A stretch of DNA of 12,539 bases from Mycoplasmataceae bacterium (GTDB taxonomy: Bacteria > Bacillota_I > Bacilli_A > Mycoplasmatales > Mycoplasmoidaceae): the NCBI GenBank assembly GCA_031278855.1, contig JAITJR010000018.1, positions 1 to 12,539 of the forward strand. The letters are read 5' to 3'. The notes beneath the pieces were generated by a model, which saw only the letters and a program-made list of their open reading frames with translations, searched no databases and was not told the origin of the DNA. A program made the translations under genes and the position numbers. This document shows, one piece after another, positions 1-7,477 of this stretch (positions within the stretch are counted from its first letter, which is position 1; the number at the start of each line of letters is the position of its first letter).

Positions 1-6
1 AAAAAT

Positions 7-726
7 ATGAAACTAAAAAACTGATGAGGCATTTCGACATTAATACTAACCACAATTGGAACAGCTATCCCCGTTGCTTTAACCACTAGTTGTGTTGAAA
101 AGAGAGATTGGGTTTTCAATAATTATGGCGATATTGATAATTATTTACAACAGCACAAACAAAATGTTTCAGAAGGTCATATTTTCAAAGGTAATTTACA
201 AGACCAAAATGATTACGATTTTATTAAAAGAAATGTGAATTTTCAATTAATTATTAACAGTGCGTTATTTGCAACACCGTTAATGGGAAAAGTTTTTGAT
301 TATGGCAAAGTGGAATTACACATCAAAAACAAAACAACCGCAGAAATTGATTATCGCTCGCCAAAACCAGAACCAGAGCCAGAATCAGTTGTTGCGTCAT
401 TAGAAGCATCAATAGACCCTGAAGTGGAAATAACTAATTGAAAAGTTGTTATGACATATGATGATTTTCTTTTCACAATCGAACAATTTTATGAAGGTGA
501 AATTTATGTTCATGCAATCGGTAGTTATAATTTTAAAAAAGATTTATCTCTTGAAGATGGCAATGAACACTCTTATTATCTGTACCAATCTTATAGTGAT
601 CTCCTCGAAGGTATAGAATTTTATGACAGCAACACAATGTCAATGTCATTACCATGTTATTCTTTCCCATACGATTGAACCAATCATTCATTGCTTGTTA
701 TCTCTTCTTTTTTTCATAATTCATAA
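7..726 (+). CDS. Surface lipoprotein, function unknown
   Basis: This is a 239-residue protein read in code 4. UGA supplies Trp6, Trp7 and two later tryptophans at 439-441 and 676-678, which split the frame in the standard code. The N-terminus is a classic lipoprotein signal: a KLK charged start, a hydrophobic core, and a lipobox ending ALTTSC with the lipidated Cys at residue 29. The mature protein should therefore be anchored on the outer face of the membrane. The body is acidic, with a low-complexity Pro-Glu stretch (PKPEPEPE) about residues 119-126 and a Tyr/Asp/Glu-rich C-terminal half. I recognise no enzymatic domain. The start is the ATG that begins the signal peptide; its ribosome binding site lies outside the window. 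Mollicute lipoproteins of this size are commonly variable surface antigens or binding proteins, but nothing here decides between these. The gene is very likely real; its function is unknown. Confidence 0.85.
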
Positions 727-748
727 TTAATTTAAAATTGAATAGAAT

Positions 749-757
749 TGTTATACA
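749..757 (+). promoter_or_regulatory. Probable extended -10 promoter of the infC operon
   Basis: The sequence TGT-TATACA (with the overlapping alternative TACAAT at 754-759) reads as an extended -10 element upstream of the infC leader. Transcription would begin near 764-766. No convincing -35 box lies 16-18 bases upstream; TTGAAT at 738-743 is too close. The call rests on motif and position only. A second possibility, TATAAA at 767-772, cannot be excluded. Confidence 0.4.
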
Positions 758-763
758 ATACTA

Positions 764-911
764 ATGTATAAAGAAAGTAGTTACACAAAACTCACCTGAT
801 AGCAAATATAGTTATAGGTAAAAGCTTTAAATACATTGTATTTAAACTGAGCATTGTGTCTTTTACAGGATACAATGCTTTCTTTATATAAAGTTTTAAC
901 AAGGAAAATAA
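764..911 (+). promoter_or_regulatory. Structured 5' leader of infC-rpmI-rplT (L20-leader-like attenuator)
   Basis: About 150 bases of untranslated leader precede infC and hold mutually exclusive pairings. An ACCT/AGGT pairing (794-797 with 816-819) is possible. A perfect 9-bp hairpin with a 3-base loop spans 826-846 (arms TTTAAATAC and GTATTTAAA). A terminator hairpin follows at 851-878. The segment CATTGTAT at 834-841 can pair perfectly with ATACAATG at 870-877, which is the 3' arm of the terminator, so it could act as an anti-terminator. In Firmicutes the same operon carries an L20-binding leader that terminates transcription when L20 is in excess. Here the operon and the switchable structure are seen; the L20 ligand is inferred. 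Confidence 0.6.
851..885 (+). terminator. Intrinsic terminator/attenuator in the infC leader
   Basis: The arms GCATTGTGTC (851-860) and GATACAATGC (869-878) form a 10-bp stem with one G-U pair and an 8-base loop. A T-rich run, TTTCTTT, follows. It lies 27 bases upstream of the infC ATG. A terminator between promoter and first gene is the expected form of a transcription attenuator, not of a 3' end of the lipoprotein gene, although it could serve both. Confidence 0.65.
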
Positions 912-1430
912 ATGGAATATCGACCAATAAACGAAAAAATTCAGGATGCTAGATTATTAGTAATTGATGAAAATAATAATAAATTGGGGGCAATGAATAA
1001 AATGGATGCAATTCATTTGGCTCGTGAAAGAGGATATGATTTAGTTTTATTTGTACCAGCAGATAAAACTGGTGGACTATCAATCGCTAAAATTGTTGAT
1101 TATGGCAAATTTACTTATGAGCAAAAAATGAAAGCTAAACAATCACGTAAGAATCAAAGCATCATCAAAGTTAAAGAAGTCAAAGTTCGACCACAAATTA
1201 GTGATCATGATTTGGAGTGACGTGCTAATCAAGCCATAGCTTGATTGAATGATAATGCTCAAATTAAATTCAAAATACAAGCTTTTGGCCGAATCGGATT
1301 TAAACCAGAATTAATTCAAGAAACCTATGATAAGTTTCTCGCTTTATTAGGTGATAAAGCAAAAATTTTAAATCCATTAAAAAAAATTACACCAGTTATT
1401 TATGAAGCGACTATTGTTAAAAACAAATAA
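912..1430 (+). CDS. infC: Translation initiation factor IF-3
   Basis: The 172-residue length is normal for IF-3. It binds the 30S subunit, prevents premature 50S joining and proofreads the start codon and initiator tRNA. The N-terminal domain begins EYRPINEKI, close to the family's R-x-N-x-x-I opening. The IF-3 signature K-I-V-D-Y-G-K-F-x-Y-E-x-x-K is at residues about 56-69, at the junction with the linker. The C-terminal domain follows (VKVRPQISDHDLE onward). UGA at 1218-1220 and 1242-1244 encodes Trp103 and Trp111. The start ATG is preceded by AAGGAA six bases upstream, one of the few clear Shine-Dalgarno sites in the window. It is the first gene of the infC-rpmI-rplT operon, 27 bases before rpmI, and lies directly behind the attenuator-like leader. 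Confidence 0.97.
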
Positions 1431-1457
1431 AGATTATTAATTAAAAGGAGATTATTT

Positions 1458-1655
1458 ATGGCTAAAATCAAACATAAAAATAAAAAATCAGCAACCAAAC
1501 GGTTTAAAGTTAGTGCTAAAGGAAAAATTGTGATGAAGCATTCACATCGTAGCCATCAAGCACATAGTAAATCGACTAAACAAAAACGACATTTAAAACA
1601 CGATACACAATTAAGTGCGGCGATGGCTAAGCGTCATCGTTATACAATTGAATAA
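1458..1655 (+). CDS. rpmI: 50S ribosomal protein L35
   Basis: This 65-residue, strongly basic protein has the L35 pattern: K-x-K-x-K-K-S-A-T-K-R-F-K at the N-terminus, then a central H-R-S-H-Q-A-H-S-K-S segment (the family has K-R-R-H-x-L-x-x-K-S) and K-R-x-L-K near the C-terminus. It binds 23S rRNA in the large subunit. Length and gene order (infC before, rplT after) are those of the standard operon. A clear AAGGAG site precedes the ATG. The His-rich middle is slightly unusual but is in the basic rRNA-contact region. Confidence 0.96.
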   Translation: MAKIKHKNKKSATKRFKVSAKGKIVMKHSHRSHQAHSKSTKQKRHLKHDTQLSAAMAKRHRYTIE

Positions 1656-1673
1656 CAATAGGAGGTAATCAAT

Positions 1674-2021
1674 ATGAGAGTTAAAGGCGGACCCGCTACA
1701 AGACAGCGACGTAAATCTGTTAAACGTAAAGTGGAAGGAGCATGAGGAACAAAACATACTTCCTATAAAATTGCTCATCAGACTTTGTTACGTTCAGCTG
1801 AATATGCTTATCGTGATCGTAAAGTTCGTAAACGTGATTTCCGTAAATTATGGAATACTAGAATTAATGCGGCCGTGCGTGATTTAGGTTACAACTATTC
1901 CACTTTTATTGACGCTTTACATAAAGCTAAAATTCTGATCAATCGGAAAATGTTAAGCGAGTTAGCAATTCATCATCCTGATGAATTTAAGACATTAGTT
2001 ACTAAAGTAATGAGCAAATAA
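1674..2021 (+). CDS. rplT: 50S ribosomal protein L20
   Basis: The protein has 115 residues. It opens MRVKGGPATRQRRKSVKRK, the basic rRNA-binding extension of L20. The globular domain carries the family's Y-A-Y-R-D-R-(K)-x-R-K-R-D-F-R-x-L-W-x-x-R-I-N-A-A-x-R core at about residues 42-66 and Y-S-x-F-I-x-x-L-x-K-A at about 73-83. UGA at 1743-1745 encodes Trp24. The true start is ATG at 1674, behind a strong GGAGG. A later apparent start near 1785 is only the fragment left by reading UGA as stop. L20 is an early 23S assembly protein and in Firmicutes represses its own operon through the leader, which fits the structure upstream of infC. Confidence 0.97.
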
Positions 2022-2534
2022 ATGTTTGACCTTATTCGAAATCGTACTAGTTGTCGTAGCTATTTGGACAAACCAATCGAGTTAGAAAAAATCAATCAAA
2101 TTAAAGTAGCGATCAATAATTCACCAACTGCTCGTAACTTACAAGACTTTTCTTGTATTTTTATTACCGATCCACAAGTCCGAGAACGATTGTATGTATA
2201 TGCTGATAAGCAATCGCATGTAAAAATCGCTCCCTTGTTTATTCTTTTCTTGAGTGATCAGAATTGTTTAAACACGCCAACAAATTGAAGCGAGGTTGAT
2301 GCCACTATTGCAGCAACAAGTGCCATGTTTGCTGCGGAAGCAATTGGATTACAAACTTGTATGATTGGTCGAATTGTTCATCATGAAAAAGAAATTAATG
2401 AGCTATTACATATTAGAGGTAAAACTAAAATTGTGCTAGGACTAACAGTAGGATATGCCCAAAATAAATCACCGCATTCCATCAAAGTCAATCGTTGCAA
2501 CAATGAAACTTATGATTTAAGCCAAATAAAATAA
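2022..2534 (+). CDS. Small FMN-dependent nitroreductase family protein
   Basis: The protein has 170 residues. The N-terminus F-D-L-I-R-N-R-T-S-C-R-S-Y holds the R-x-S-x-R-x-F/Y pattern whose arginines bind FMN phosphate in nitroreductases (Arg8, Arg12 here). It is followed by S-P-T-A-R-N-L-Q at about 34-41, matching the family's SPTxxNxQ, and by a later A-A-x-A-x-G-L-Q-T-C-M-I-G segment, the flavin-contacting helix and turn. UGA at 2286-2288 is Trp89. Such enzymes reduce nitro, quinone or flavin substrates with NAD(P)H; the natural substrate cannot be read from sequence. The ATG follows the rplT stop codon with no spacer and has no own Shine-Dalgarno site, so translation is probably coupled to rplT. 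It is a little short for the family (usually about 180-220). Confidence 0.85.
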
Positions 2535-2542
2535 AAGTAGTT

Positions 2543-3037
2543 ATGCAATTAAAACTAGATGACATTATTGAATCTCAAAAAATATTAGATCAAACAATTC
2601 AAGTTAGACATAACACCAGTTATGAAAAAACATTAGCTGAATTGAAATTGGCTTTGTTTGTTGAGCTAGGCGAATTGGCCAACGAAGTCCGTTCATTTAA
2701 ATTCTGATCAATTAAACCGCCATCTAGTAAGGAAATTATTCTGGAAGAATATGTTGACGGCATACACTTTATTAGTTCATTAGCAATCGCCGCAAAGGCT
2801 AACAACGAATTTTTTTTACCAGAAAATATTCCTGTACTAGGTAAAAAAGAATTAACTTTAATTTTCAACAAACTTTTTAGTCAAATGCATACTTTAAATA
2901 ATCCGCACGGAATCCATAATTGATTTCATGAATACCTTGTCTTAGGTTATCATTTAGGTTTCAATTATGATGATATCTATCAAGCATATTTTAGAAAAAA
3001 TCAAATAAATTTTAAACGTCAGCAGGAAAATTATTAG
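2543..3037 (+). CDS. dut: All-alpha (dimeric type) dUTPase
   Basis: The protein has 164 residues. It shows the MazG-like all-alpha dUTPase motifs: E-L-G-E-L-A-N-E-V-R-S-F-K-F-W (about residues 41-55; E41, E44 and E48 would hold Mg2+), then I-L-E-E-Y-V-D-G-I-H-F (about 67-76; E69 and D72 complete the metal site), and the C-terminal K-N-x-x-N-F-K-R-Q-Q-x-x-Y, equivalent to the family's KNxxNxxRQ. It hydrolyses dUTP to dUMP and pyrophosphate, keeping uracil out of DNA. UGA codons encode Trp55 and a later Trp. The gene starts 8 bases after the nitroreductase stop and ends 2 bases before the next start, so it is clearly in one transcript. Because of the UGAs it is invisible as a + strand frame in the standard code, where a reverse-strand shadow is longer. 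Confidence 0.92.
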
Positions 3038-3039
3038 TA

Positions 3040-3750
3040 ATGACTGATTATCAAATTAAACACATCCATATTGATAATCAATTCATTATGTATAAAATGT
3101 TTTTTTGGCCAAAACATAGTATGTCGATACGGTTTGATAAAAAAACTCATAGTATTCATGTTTATGTTAATCGTTTCATATCGCAAGAACAAATTGATGT
3201 TTATGTAAAAACAAACATTAGTCGCTTTTATCGATACCTACAAAAATATAAAGCAGGTGTTCGGATTGATCTTAATCTACGCTATATTTACCTATTAAAC
3301 GAAAAATATCAATTGCACGTGGTGCCAACTTGTCGTCGTCGTAAGTATGAAATTTTTAATAAAAATATTTACTTATCAGCAAATAGTAATGCCGATCGTA
3401 TTTTCTTAATTAAAAAAATATTTAGTGATTATTGCAAACACTTCATCGTGCCTCTTTTCCAAAAATGAGTGAAAATAATGAAATTAAACCGTGTTAATTT
3501 AACTTTCCGCTGAATGGTTTCGCATTATGGGGTATGCAATCAAACTGTCCCTCATAAAATAACCTTAGCATTACAATCTATTAGTTATCGACAAGAAGTA
3601 ATCGAGTACTTAATTGTGCATGAATTAGTTCACATCCTTCATCCAAATCATCAGAATTCTTTTTGAAAATGCGTTGAAACCTATTTACCAAATTGAAAAA
3701 TGTTAGATCATGAATTAACCAAAAATACTTTAGATTATCTTGATGAGTAA
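3040..3750 (+). CDS. YgjP-type (DUF45/WLM-like) zinc metallopeptidase
   Basis: The protein has 236 residues. The C-terminal half holds the zinc site: V-H-E-L-V-H at 193-198 (ligands His194 and His198, catalytic Glu195) and third ligand His204 in H-P-N-H-Q-N-S-F-W, exactly the HExxH-x5-H-x-x-x-F-W layout of the YgjP/SprT-like family. Upstream, R-W-M-V-S-H-Y-G-V-C matches the family's R-W-G-S-C segment in degenerate form. UGA codons give Trp143, Trp158, Trp209 and Trp219. The N-terminal half is a beta-rich lead-in of about 140 residues. Family members are cytosolic metalloproteases whose substrates are poorly known. It follows dut by 2 bases, with AGGA inside the end of dut as a possible ribosome site. 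It is the last gene of the + strand run and converges on trmR. Confidence 0.9.
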
Positions 3751-3781
3751 AAATATCAACACTATCAATATAAATCGATGA

Positions 3782-4369
3782 TTATTTAATTTTAATAACT
3801 GCAATTCCGTCATCGATATCAATGATATTAGTTTGTAAATAGTGATTAGAAATAAGTCAATTCTGGAATGTTTTTACTTTATGTAGCAGCGACTTTTGAT
3901 TTTTGGTTAAAACTTGTAACTCTTGGAATTTTTTCAAAAATATGTTATCAACAATTAACGTTCCGTTACGATTCAAATATTTGGAAAATTTTTCGACTAA
4001 AATTTCCTGATGACTCTTCGGTCCATCAATCAAAATTAAATCAAATTTTTGAAGCGGTTGATAGTCAAAAGCATTCAAATTTAAACATGTTATTTGCGGT
4101 ATGTCCTTCAAAAAAGATTGAGCAAGTTCAAAATTAAACTTATTTTTTTCAATGGTTATTATTTGGTCAATCGAGCTACATGTAAGCATGGCGCAAGCAC
4201 TAAAACCATAGGCTGTCCCTATTTCTAAAACAGTTTTACATTGATGACTGTCGATGAAGTCAATTATAAAAGCCATTGTTTTTGTTCTTATAATAGGAAT
4301 TTGTTTTTGCAAGCTATAAACTTTTATAGTTTCGGCTAGTTGTGATAACCGTTGTTTTTGATCAGACAT
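3782..4369 (-). CDS. trmR: SAM-dependent O-methyltransferase, probable TrmR (YrrM)
   Basis: The protein is a 195-residue class I Rossmann methyltransferase of the catechol/caffeoyl-CoA O-methyltransferase type. Motif I is V-L-E-I-G-T-A-Y-G-F-S at 47-57, with I-T-I-E-K-N at 71-76 for the SAM ribose. The metal/catalytic loop is L-I-L-I-D-G-P-K-S-H at 111-120, and V-D-N at 140-142 matches the family's TDN. UGA at 3857-3859 gives Trp171, after which 24 residues follow, so the 170-residue version is an artefact. Its partner ruvX ends 3 bases upstream. In Bacillus the same neighbourhood (yrrK...yrrM) contains TrmR, which methylates 5-hydroxyuridine to 5-methoxyuridine at the tRNA wobble base. That homology is why I prefer TrmR over a small-molecule methyltransferase; the substrate is inferred. 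Confidence 0.85.
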
Positions 4370-4372
4370 ATT

Positions 4373-4804
4373 TTAGAAATTAGAATGCGTTTGTAAGTAT
4401 TCATCTAAAATAATTACCGCACTCATTTTGTCCTTTATTTTTTTAATTTGACTACTTTTTAAACCAACCTGGTACTTTAAATATCCTGTCGCTTGTAATG
4501 TAGTATATCGTTCATCTTGCAGCATAATCGGGATGGTTATTTGTGATTTTAGCAATTCATTAAATTTTTCGACTAGTAACGTTTGCTCATTTTTAGAGCC
4601 ATTAATATTTGTCGGATAACCTAAAATGATTCCTGCTACATCATTTTGATAACGTTCTAATAATGATTTGATTTTATTAATACATATATTTAAATCATTA
4701 TTCTGATACGTAAAATTCTCTAGACCACTAGCAATTATTCTTAGTGAATCAGTAATGGCAATTCCCATCGTTTTCGTACCTAAATCAATTCCTATTAACC
4801 GCAT
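4373..4804 (-). CDS. ruvX: Putative pre-16S rRNA nuclease / Holliday junction resolvase YqgF
   Basis: The protein has 143 residues, standard for the family. The RNase H-like fold motifs are present: G-I-D-L-G-T-K-T-M-G (catalytic Asp7), L-G-Y-P at 61-64, the D-E-R-Y-T-T box at 97-102, and K-D-K-M-S-A-V-I-I-L at 124-133 with the last catalytic Asp125. In bacteria YqgF matures the 5' end of 16S rRNA and has been reported to act on Holliday junctions. No Shine-Dalgarno site precedes the ATG. It heads the ruvX-trmR pair and diverges from fumC across 28 bases. Confidence 0.94.
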   Translation of the reverse strand: MRLIGIDLGTKTMGIAITDSLRIIASGLENFTYQNNDLNICINKIKSLLERYQNDVAGIILGYPTNINGSKNEQTLLVEKFNELLKSQITIPIMLQDERYTTLQATGYLKYQVGLKSSQIKKIKDKMSAVIILDEYLQTHSNF

Positions 4805-4820
4805 TGTATTTATCGTTTAT

Positions 4821-4828
4821 TATTATAA
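4821..4828. promoter_or_regulatory. Symmetrical -10 element shared by ruvX and fumC
   Basis: The octamer TATTATAA holds TATTAT (4821-4826) for the + strand and TATAAT (4822-4827) for the - strand. A start 7 bases after the + strand box would fall at 4833, the A of the fumC ATG. On the - strand it would fall near 4815, leaving about a 10-base leader for ruvX. The intergenic gap is only 28 bases, so both promoters must lie in or beside it. No clear -35 boxes are seen. Confidence 0.55.
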
Positions 4829-4832
4829 GCAT

Positions 4833-6197
4833 ATGAAATACCGTATCGAAAAAGATAGCATGGGCGAAATTAAAGTCGCAAACTCTAAATATTGAGGTGC
4901 TCAAACACAACGTAGTTTAGAAAATTTTGTCATTGGTCAAGATACTATGCCCGAACCATTGATAAAGGCAATTGTTGCCATCAAAATAGCAGCAGCTCAA
5001 GCCAATTTAAACTTAAAAAAAATAGATCAACGAAAAGCTAAAGCCATCATTCAATCTGGTCAAGCTATTTTAACAGGTAAACTTAGCGATCAATTCCCAT
5101 TAAAAATTTGACAAACTGGTAGTGGGACGCAAACCAATATGAATGTAAATGAAGTAATTGCTAATTATGCAAACAAATTATTACGTCAAAATTTTATTCA
5201 TCCAAACGACCACGTAAACATGTCGCAAAGTTCTAATGATGTTTTTCCATCAGCTATCCATATGGCTTTGACGGAAATAATCATCAAAAAGATAATTCCT
5301 AGTACAGCGAAATTAATTAAAGGTTTTGTAAAATTAGAGACACGTTTTAAAACCGTAATTAAAATCGGACGTACTCATTTACAAGACGCTACACCCATTT
5401 TACTTTCACAAGAGATTTCAGGATGAAGAAGCAGCTTAGAAAATTGCAAGTTACAATTGCTAAATAGTTTAGATAGTCTTTATGAATTACCATTAGGTGG
5501 TACCGCGGTCGGTACTGGTTTAAATGCACCCAAAGAATTTGATCAAAAAGCTATTAAATTCTTGGGGCAAATTTATCAATTACCATTTAAAGTCATGTCC
5601 AATAAATTTAATGGATTAGCTTTTAAAGAAAGGGTAGTGAGCGTACACAGTCAATTAAAAACTTTGGCTACCACACTTTTTAAAATTGCTAATGATGTTC
5701 GCTTTCTAGGGAGCGGCCCGAGAGCAGGAATTGGCGAATTAATATTACCAGCCAATGAACCAGGAAGTTCAATTATGCCTGGCAAGGTGAATCCAACTCA
5801 ATCTGAAGCGATGATGATGGTTTGTGCACAAGTTTTCGGAAACGATGTTACCGTTAGTTTTGCTGCTAGTCAGGGTAATTATGAATTAAATACTTTTATG
5901 CCCGTGATAGCTTATGATACATTGTGATCAGCACAACTATTAAGTGATGCAATGCAATCATTTAACGAAAAATGTGTTAGCAACATTGAAGTAAACCATG
6001 ACCGCATTAAACATAACCTTGAACATTCGTTAATGTTAGTAACTGCTTTATCACCTAAAATCGGTTATACGAAAGCAGCTGAAATCGCTAAATATGCTCA
6101 CAAATACAACACGACTTTAAAAAAAGCCGCTCTTACATTAGGTTATGTAAGCGAAGCAGATTTTGATAATCTTGTTGATGCTAAAAAAATGATTTAA
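4833..6197 (+). CDS. fumC: Class II fumarate hydratase (fumarase C)
   Basis: The 454-residue protein is close to the usual 460. It catalyses the reversible hydration of fumarate to L-malate as a cytosolic homotetramer. It shows the superfamily boxes in order: Y-W-G-A-Q-T-x-R at about 20-27; [12 protein letters not shown] at about 96-107; S-S-N-D-V-F-P-S-A at about 133-141; G-R-T-H-L-Q-D-A at about 179-186 (catalytic-site His182); and the signature [11 protein letters not shown] at 311-321, with the mobile-loop Ser312. [10 protein letters not shown] and G-N-Y-E-L-N favour fumarase over aspartase. UGA codons give Trp21, Trp94, Trp198 and Trp365. There is no Shine-Dalgarno site and the -10 lies directly upstream, suggesting a leaderless mRNA. 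It is tail-to-tail with malic enzyme. Confidence 0.95.
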
Positions 6198-6198
6198 A

Positions 6199-7350
6199 TT
6201 AACGACTAGCGGTTGCCACAGCTTTAGCGATCGCTGGTACCACTCGTTTATCTAACACTGATGGTATTACATAATCTGCTTTTAATTCTTTTGGCCCAAT
6301 TAAAGATGCAATGGCATTAACTGCAGCAACTTTCATCTTGTCAGTAATTTGTCTTGCTTTAGCATCTAATGCTCCACGAAATATACCTGGAAACACTAGG
6401 GCATTATTAATTTGATTCGGAAAATCGCTGCGACCTGTTCCCATCACTTTCACTCCAGCTTTTTTAGCTATCTCTGGTAAAATTTCTGGTAAAGGGTTAG
6501 CCATTGCAAACACAATAGCATCATCGTGCATCGCCTGAGCCATTTCCAATGTAACAATATTACCAACCGAAACCCCGATAAATACATCCGCATTTTCTAA
6601 AGCATCTTTCAAAGTTCCAGTTTCATTGTCCTTGTTAGTGATACAAGCAATATCAAAATGATGCAACGGCAACGAACGATCATTTTTATTTAAAATACCA
6701 ACACGATCCACCATCACTATATTTCCAAATTTCATTAATAATAATAAACGCGCTATGGCAATCCCAGCTGCTCCAGCTCCATTAATCACAATTTTTAATT
6801 TTCCCTTCGCTTTGTGTACTACTTTGATGGCATTGGTCAATGCCGCTGCTACAACAATCGCTGTGCCGTGTTGATCGTCGTGCATAACTGGAATTGCTAA
6901 TTCTTTTTTAAGTCGTGATTCTACTTCAAAACAACGAGGTGCGGCAATATCTTCCAAATTAATCCCACCAAATGAAGGTTCTAAAGCTATAACAATATTC
7001 ACAATTTCGTCAACTTTTTGTGTTTTCAAACACAGAGGTACAGCATCTATATTTGCAAACGTTTTAAATAAAACGCATTTCCCTTCCATTACTGGCATTC
7101 CAGCAGTTGGACCTATGTTACCTAAACCCAATACGGCACTACCGTCAGTAATGACAGCTACTAAATTGCCCCGAGCGGTTAAATTGAAACTCTCATGCGG
7201 ATCGTTAGCGATTAAACGACAAGGAGCTGCCACTCCTGGTGTATAAGCTAATGCCAAAGCTGTCGGTGAATCAACTTTAACCTTAGACTTAATTTCAAAT
7301 TTACCTTTTAATTTACGATGTAATTCAATTGATTTTTTAGCAAAGTCCAT
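6199..7350 (-). CDS. Malic enzyme (malate dehydrogenase, decarboxylating)
   Basis: The protein has 383 residues from the chosen start. It oxidatively decarboxylates L-malate to pyruvate and CO2 with NAD(P)+. Counting from this start, Y-T-P-G-V-A (about 36-41) carries the catalytic Tyr and E-G-K-C-V-L-F-K is the usual active-site strand. Next come E-D-I-A-A-P-R-C-F-E (metal-binding Glu/Asp) and H-D-D-Q-H-G-T-A (metal Asp). N-G-A-G-A-A-G-I-A is the Rossmann loop, followed by V-D-R-x-G, whose Asp leans towards NAD. F-A-M-A-N-P and the R-S-D-F-P-N-Q-I-N-N-x-L-x-F-P-G box complete the family set. An ATG 33 bases upstream (7383) is open but overlaps a TATAAT and has no ribosome site. ATG 7350 follows AGAGGA and matches family N-termini, so I use it. 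No UGA Trp codons occur. One base separates its stop from the fumC stop. Confidence 0.93.
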   Translation of the reverse strand: MDFAKKSIELHRKLKGKFEIKSKVKVDSPTALALAYTPGVAAPCRLIANDPHESFNLTARGNLVAVITDGSAVLGLGNIGPTAGMPVMEGKCVLFKTFANIDAVPLCLKTQKVDEIVNIVIALEPSFGGINLEDIAAPRCFEVESRLKKELAIPVMHDDQHGTAIVVAAALTNAIKVVHKAKGKLKIVINGAGAAGIAIARLLLLMKFGNIVMVDRVGILNKNDRSLPLHHFDIACITNKDNETGTLKDALENADVFIGVSVGNIVTLEMAQAMHDDAIVFAMANPLPEILPEIAKKAGVKVMGTGRSDFPNQINNALVFPGIFRGALDAKARQITDKMKVAAVNAIASLIGPKELKADYVIPSVLDKRVVPAIAKAVATASR

Positions 7351-7381
7351 GAACAATAATTCCTCTAAATATATATGCTTC

Positions 7382-7409
7382 ATTATAGGATCTATTAATT
7401 AGATCAAGA
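7382..7409 (-). promoter_or_regulatory. Promoter of the malic enzyme gene
   Basis: On the - strand a perfect TATAAT lies at 7382-7387, with a weak -35 candidate TCTTGA at 7404-7409 (16-base spacer). Transcription would start near 7375, inside the codons after the upstream ATG at 7383. This excludes that ATG as the main start and leaves the AGAGGA site (7361-7366) and ATG 7350 intact in the mRNA. Confidence 0.65.
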
Positions 7410-7425
7410 ATCCGAATAATACGGA
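7389..7425. promoter_or_regulatory. Two adjacent palindromes, candidate operators between malic enzyme and the primase-helicase gene
   Basis: A hyphenated palindrome, GATCTA-N5-TAGATC, occupies 7389-7405, exactly the spacer between the -10 and -35 of the malic enzyme promoter. A second, TCCG-N7-CGGA, lies at 7411-7425 just outside the -35. Palindromes of this size at such positions typically bind dimeric repressors. No regulator gene is visible in the window, so the assignment rests on symmetry and position. Confidence 0.4.
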
Positions 7426-7465
7426 CTTATTTCTGCTGTAAATGCAAAATTAATGTAATTTATTG

Positions 7466-7471
7466 GATAAT
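7466..7471 (+). promoter_or_regulatory. -10 box of the primase-helicase gene
   Basis: GATAAT ends 6 bases before the GTG start codon at 7478, so transcription would begin at or next to the start codon. No Shine-Dalgarno sequence and no recognisable -35 are present. A stop codon (TAA, 7475-7477) in the same frame immediately precedes GTG, which rules out an upstream start. Confidence 0.45.
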
Positions 7472-7477
7472 ACATAA

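Noticed and set aside
727..911. Riboswitch for a small molecule upstream of infC
   Set aside because: No known aptamer motif was recognised; the operon identity and structure fit ribosomal-protein attenuation better.
2620..2871. Reverse-strand open frame inside the dUTPase gene
   Set aside because: It is a shadow of dut, which is intact in code 4 with all catalytic motifs.
3868..4137. Plus-strand frame opposite the methyltransferase
   Set aside because: It overlaps trmR in antisense, has no recognisable domain and no ribosome site.
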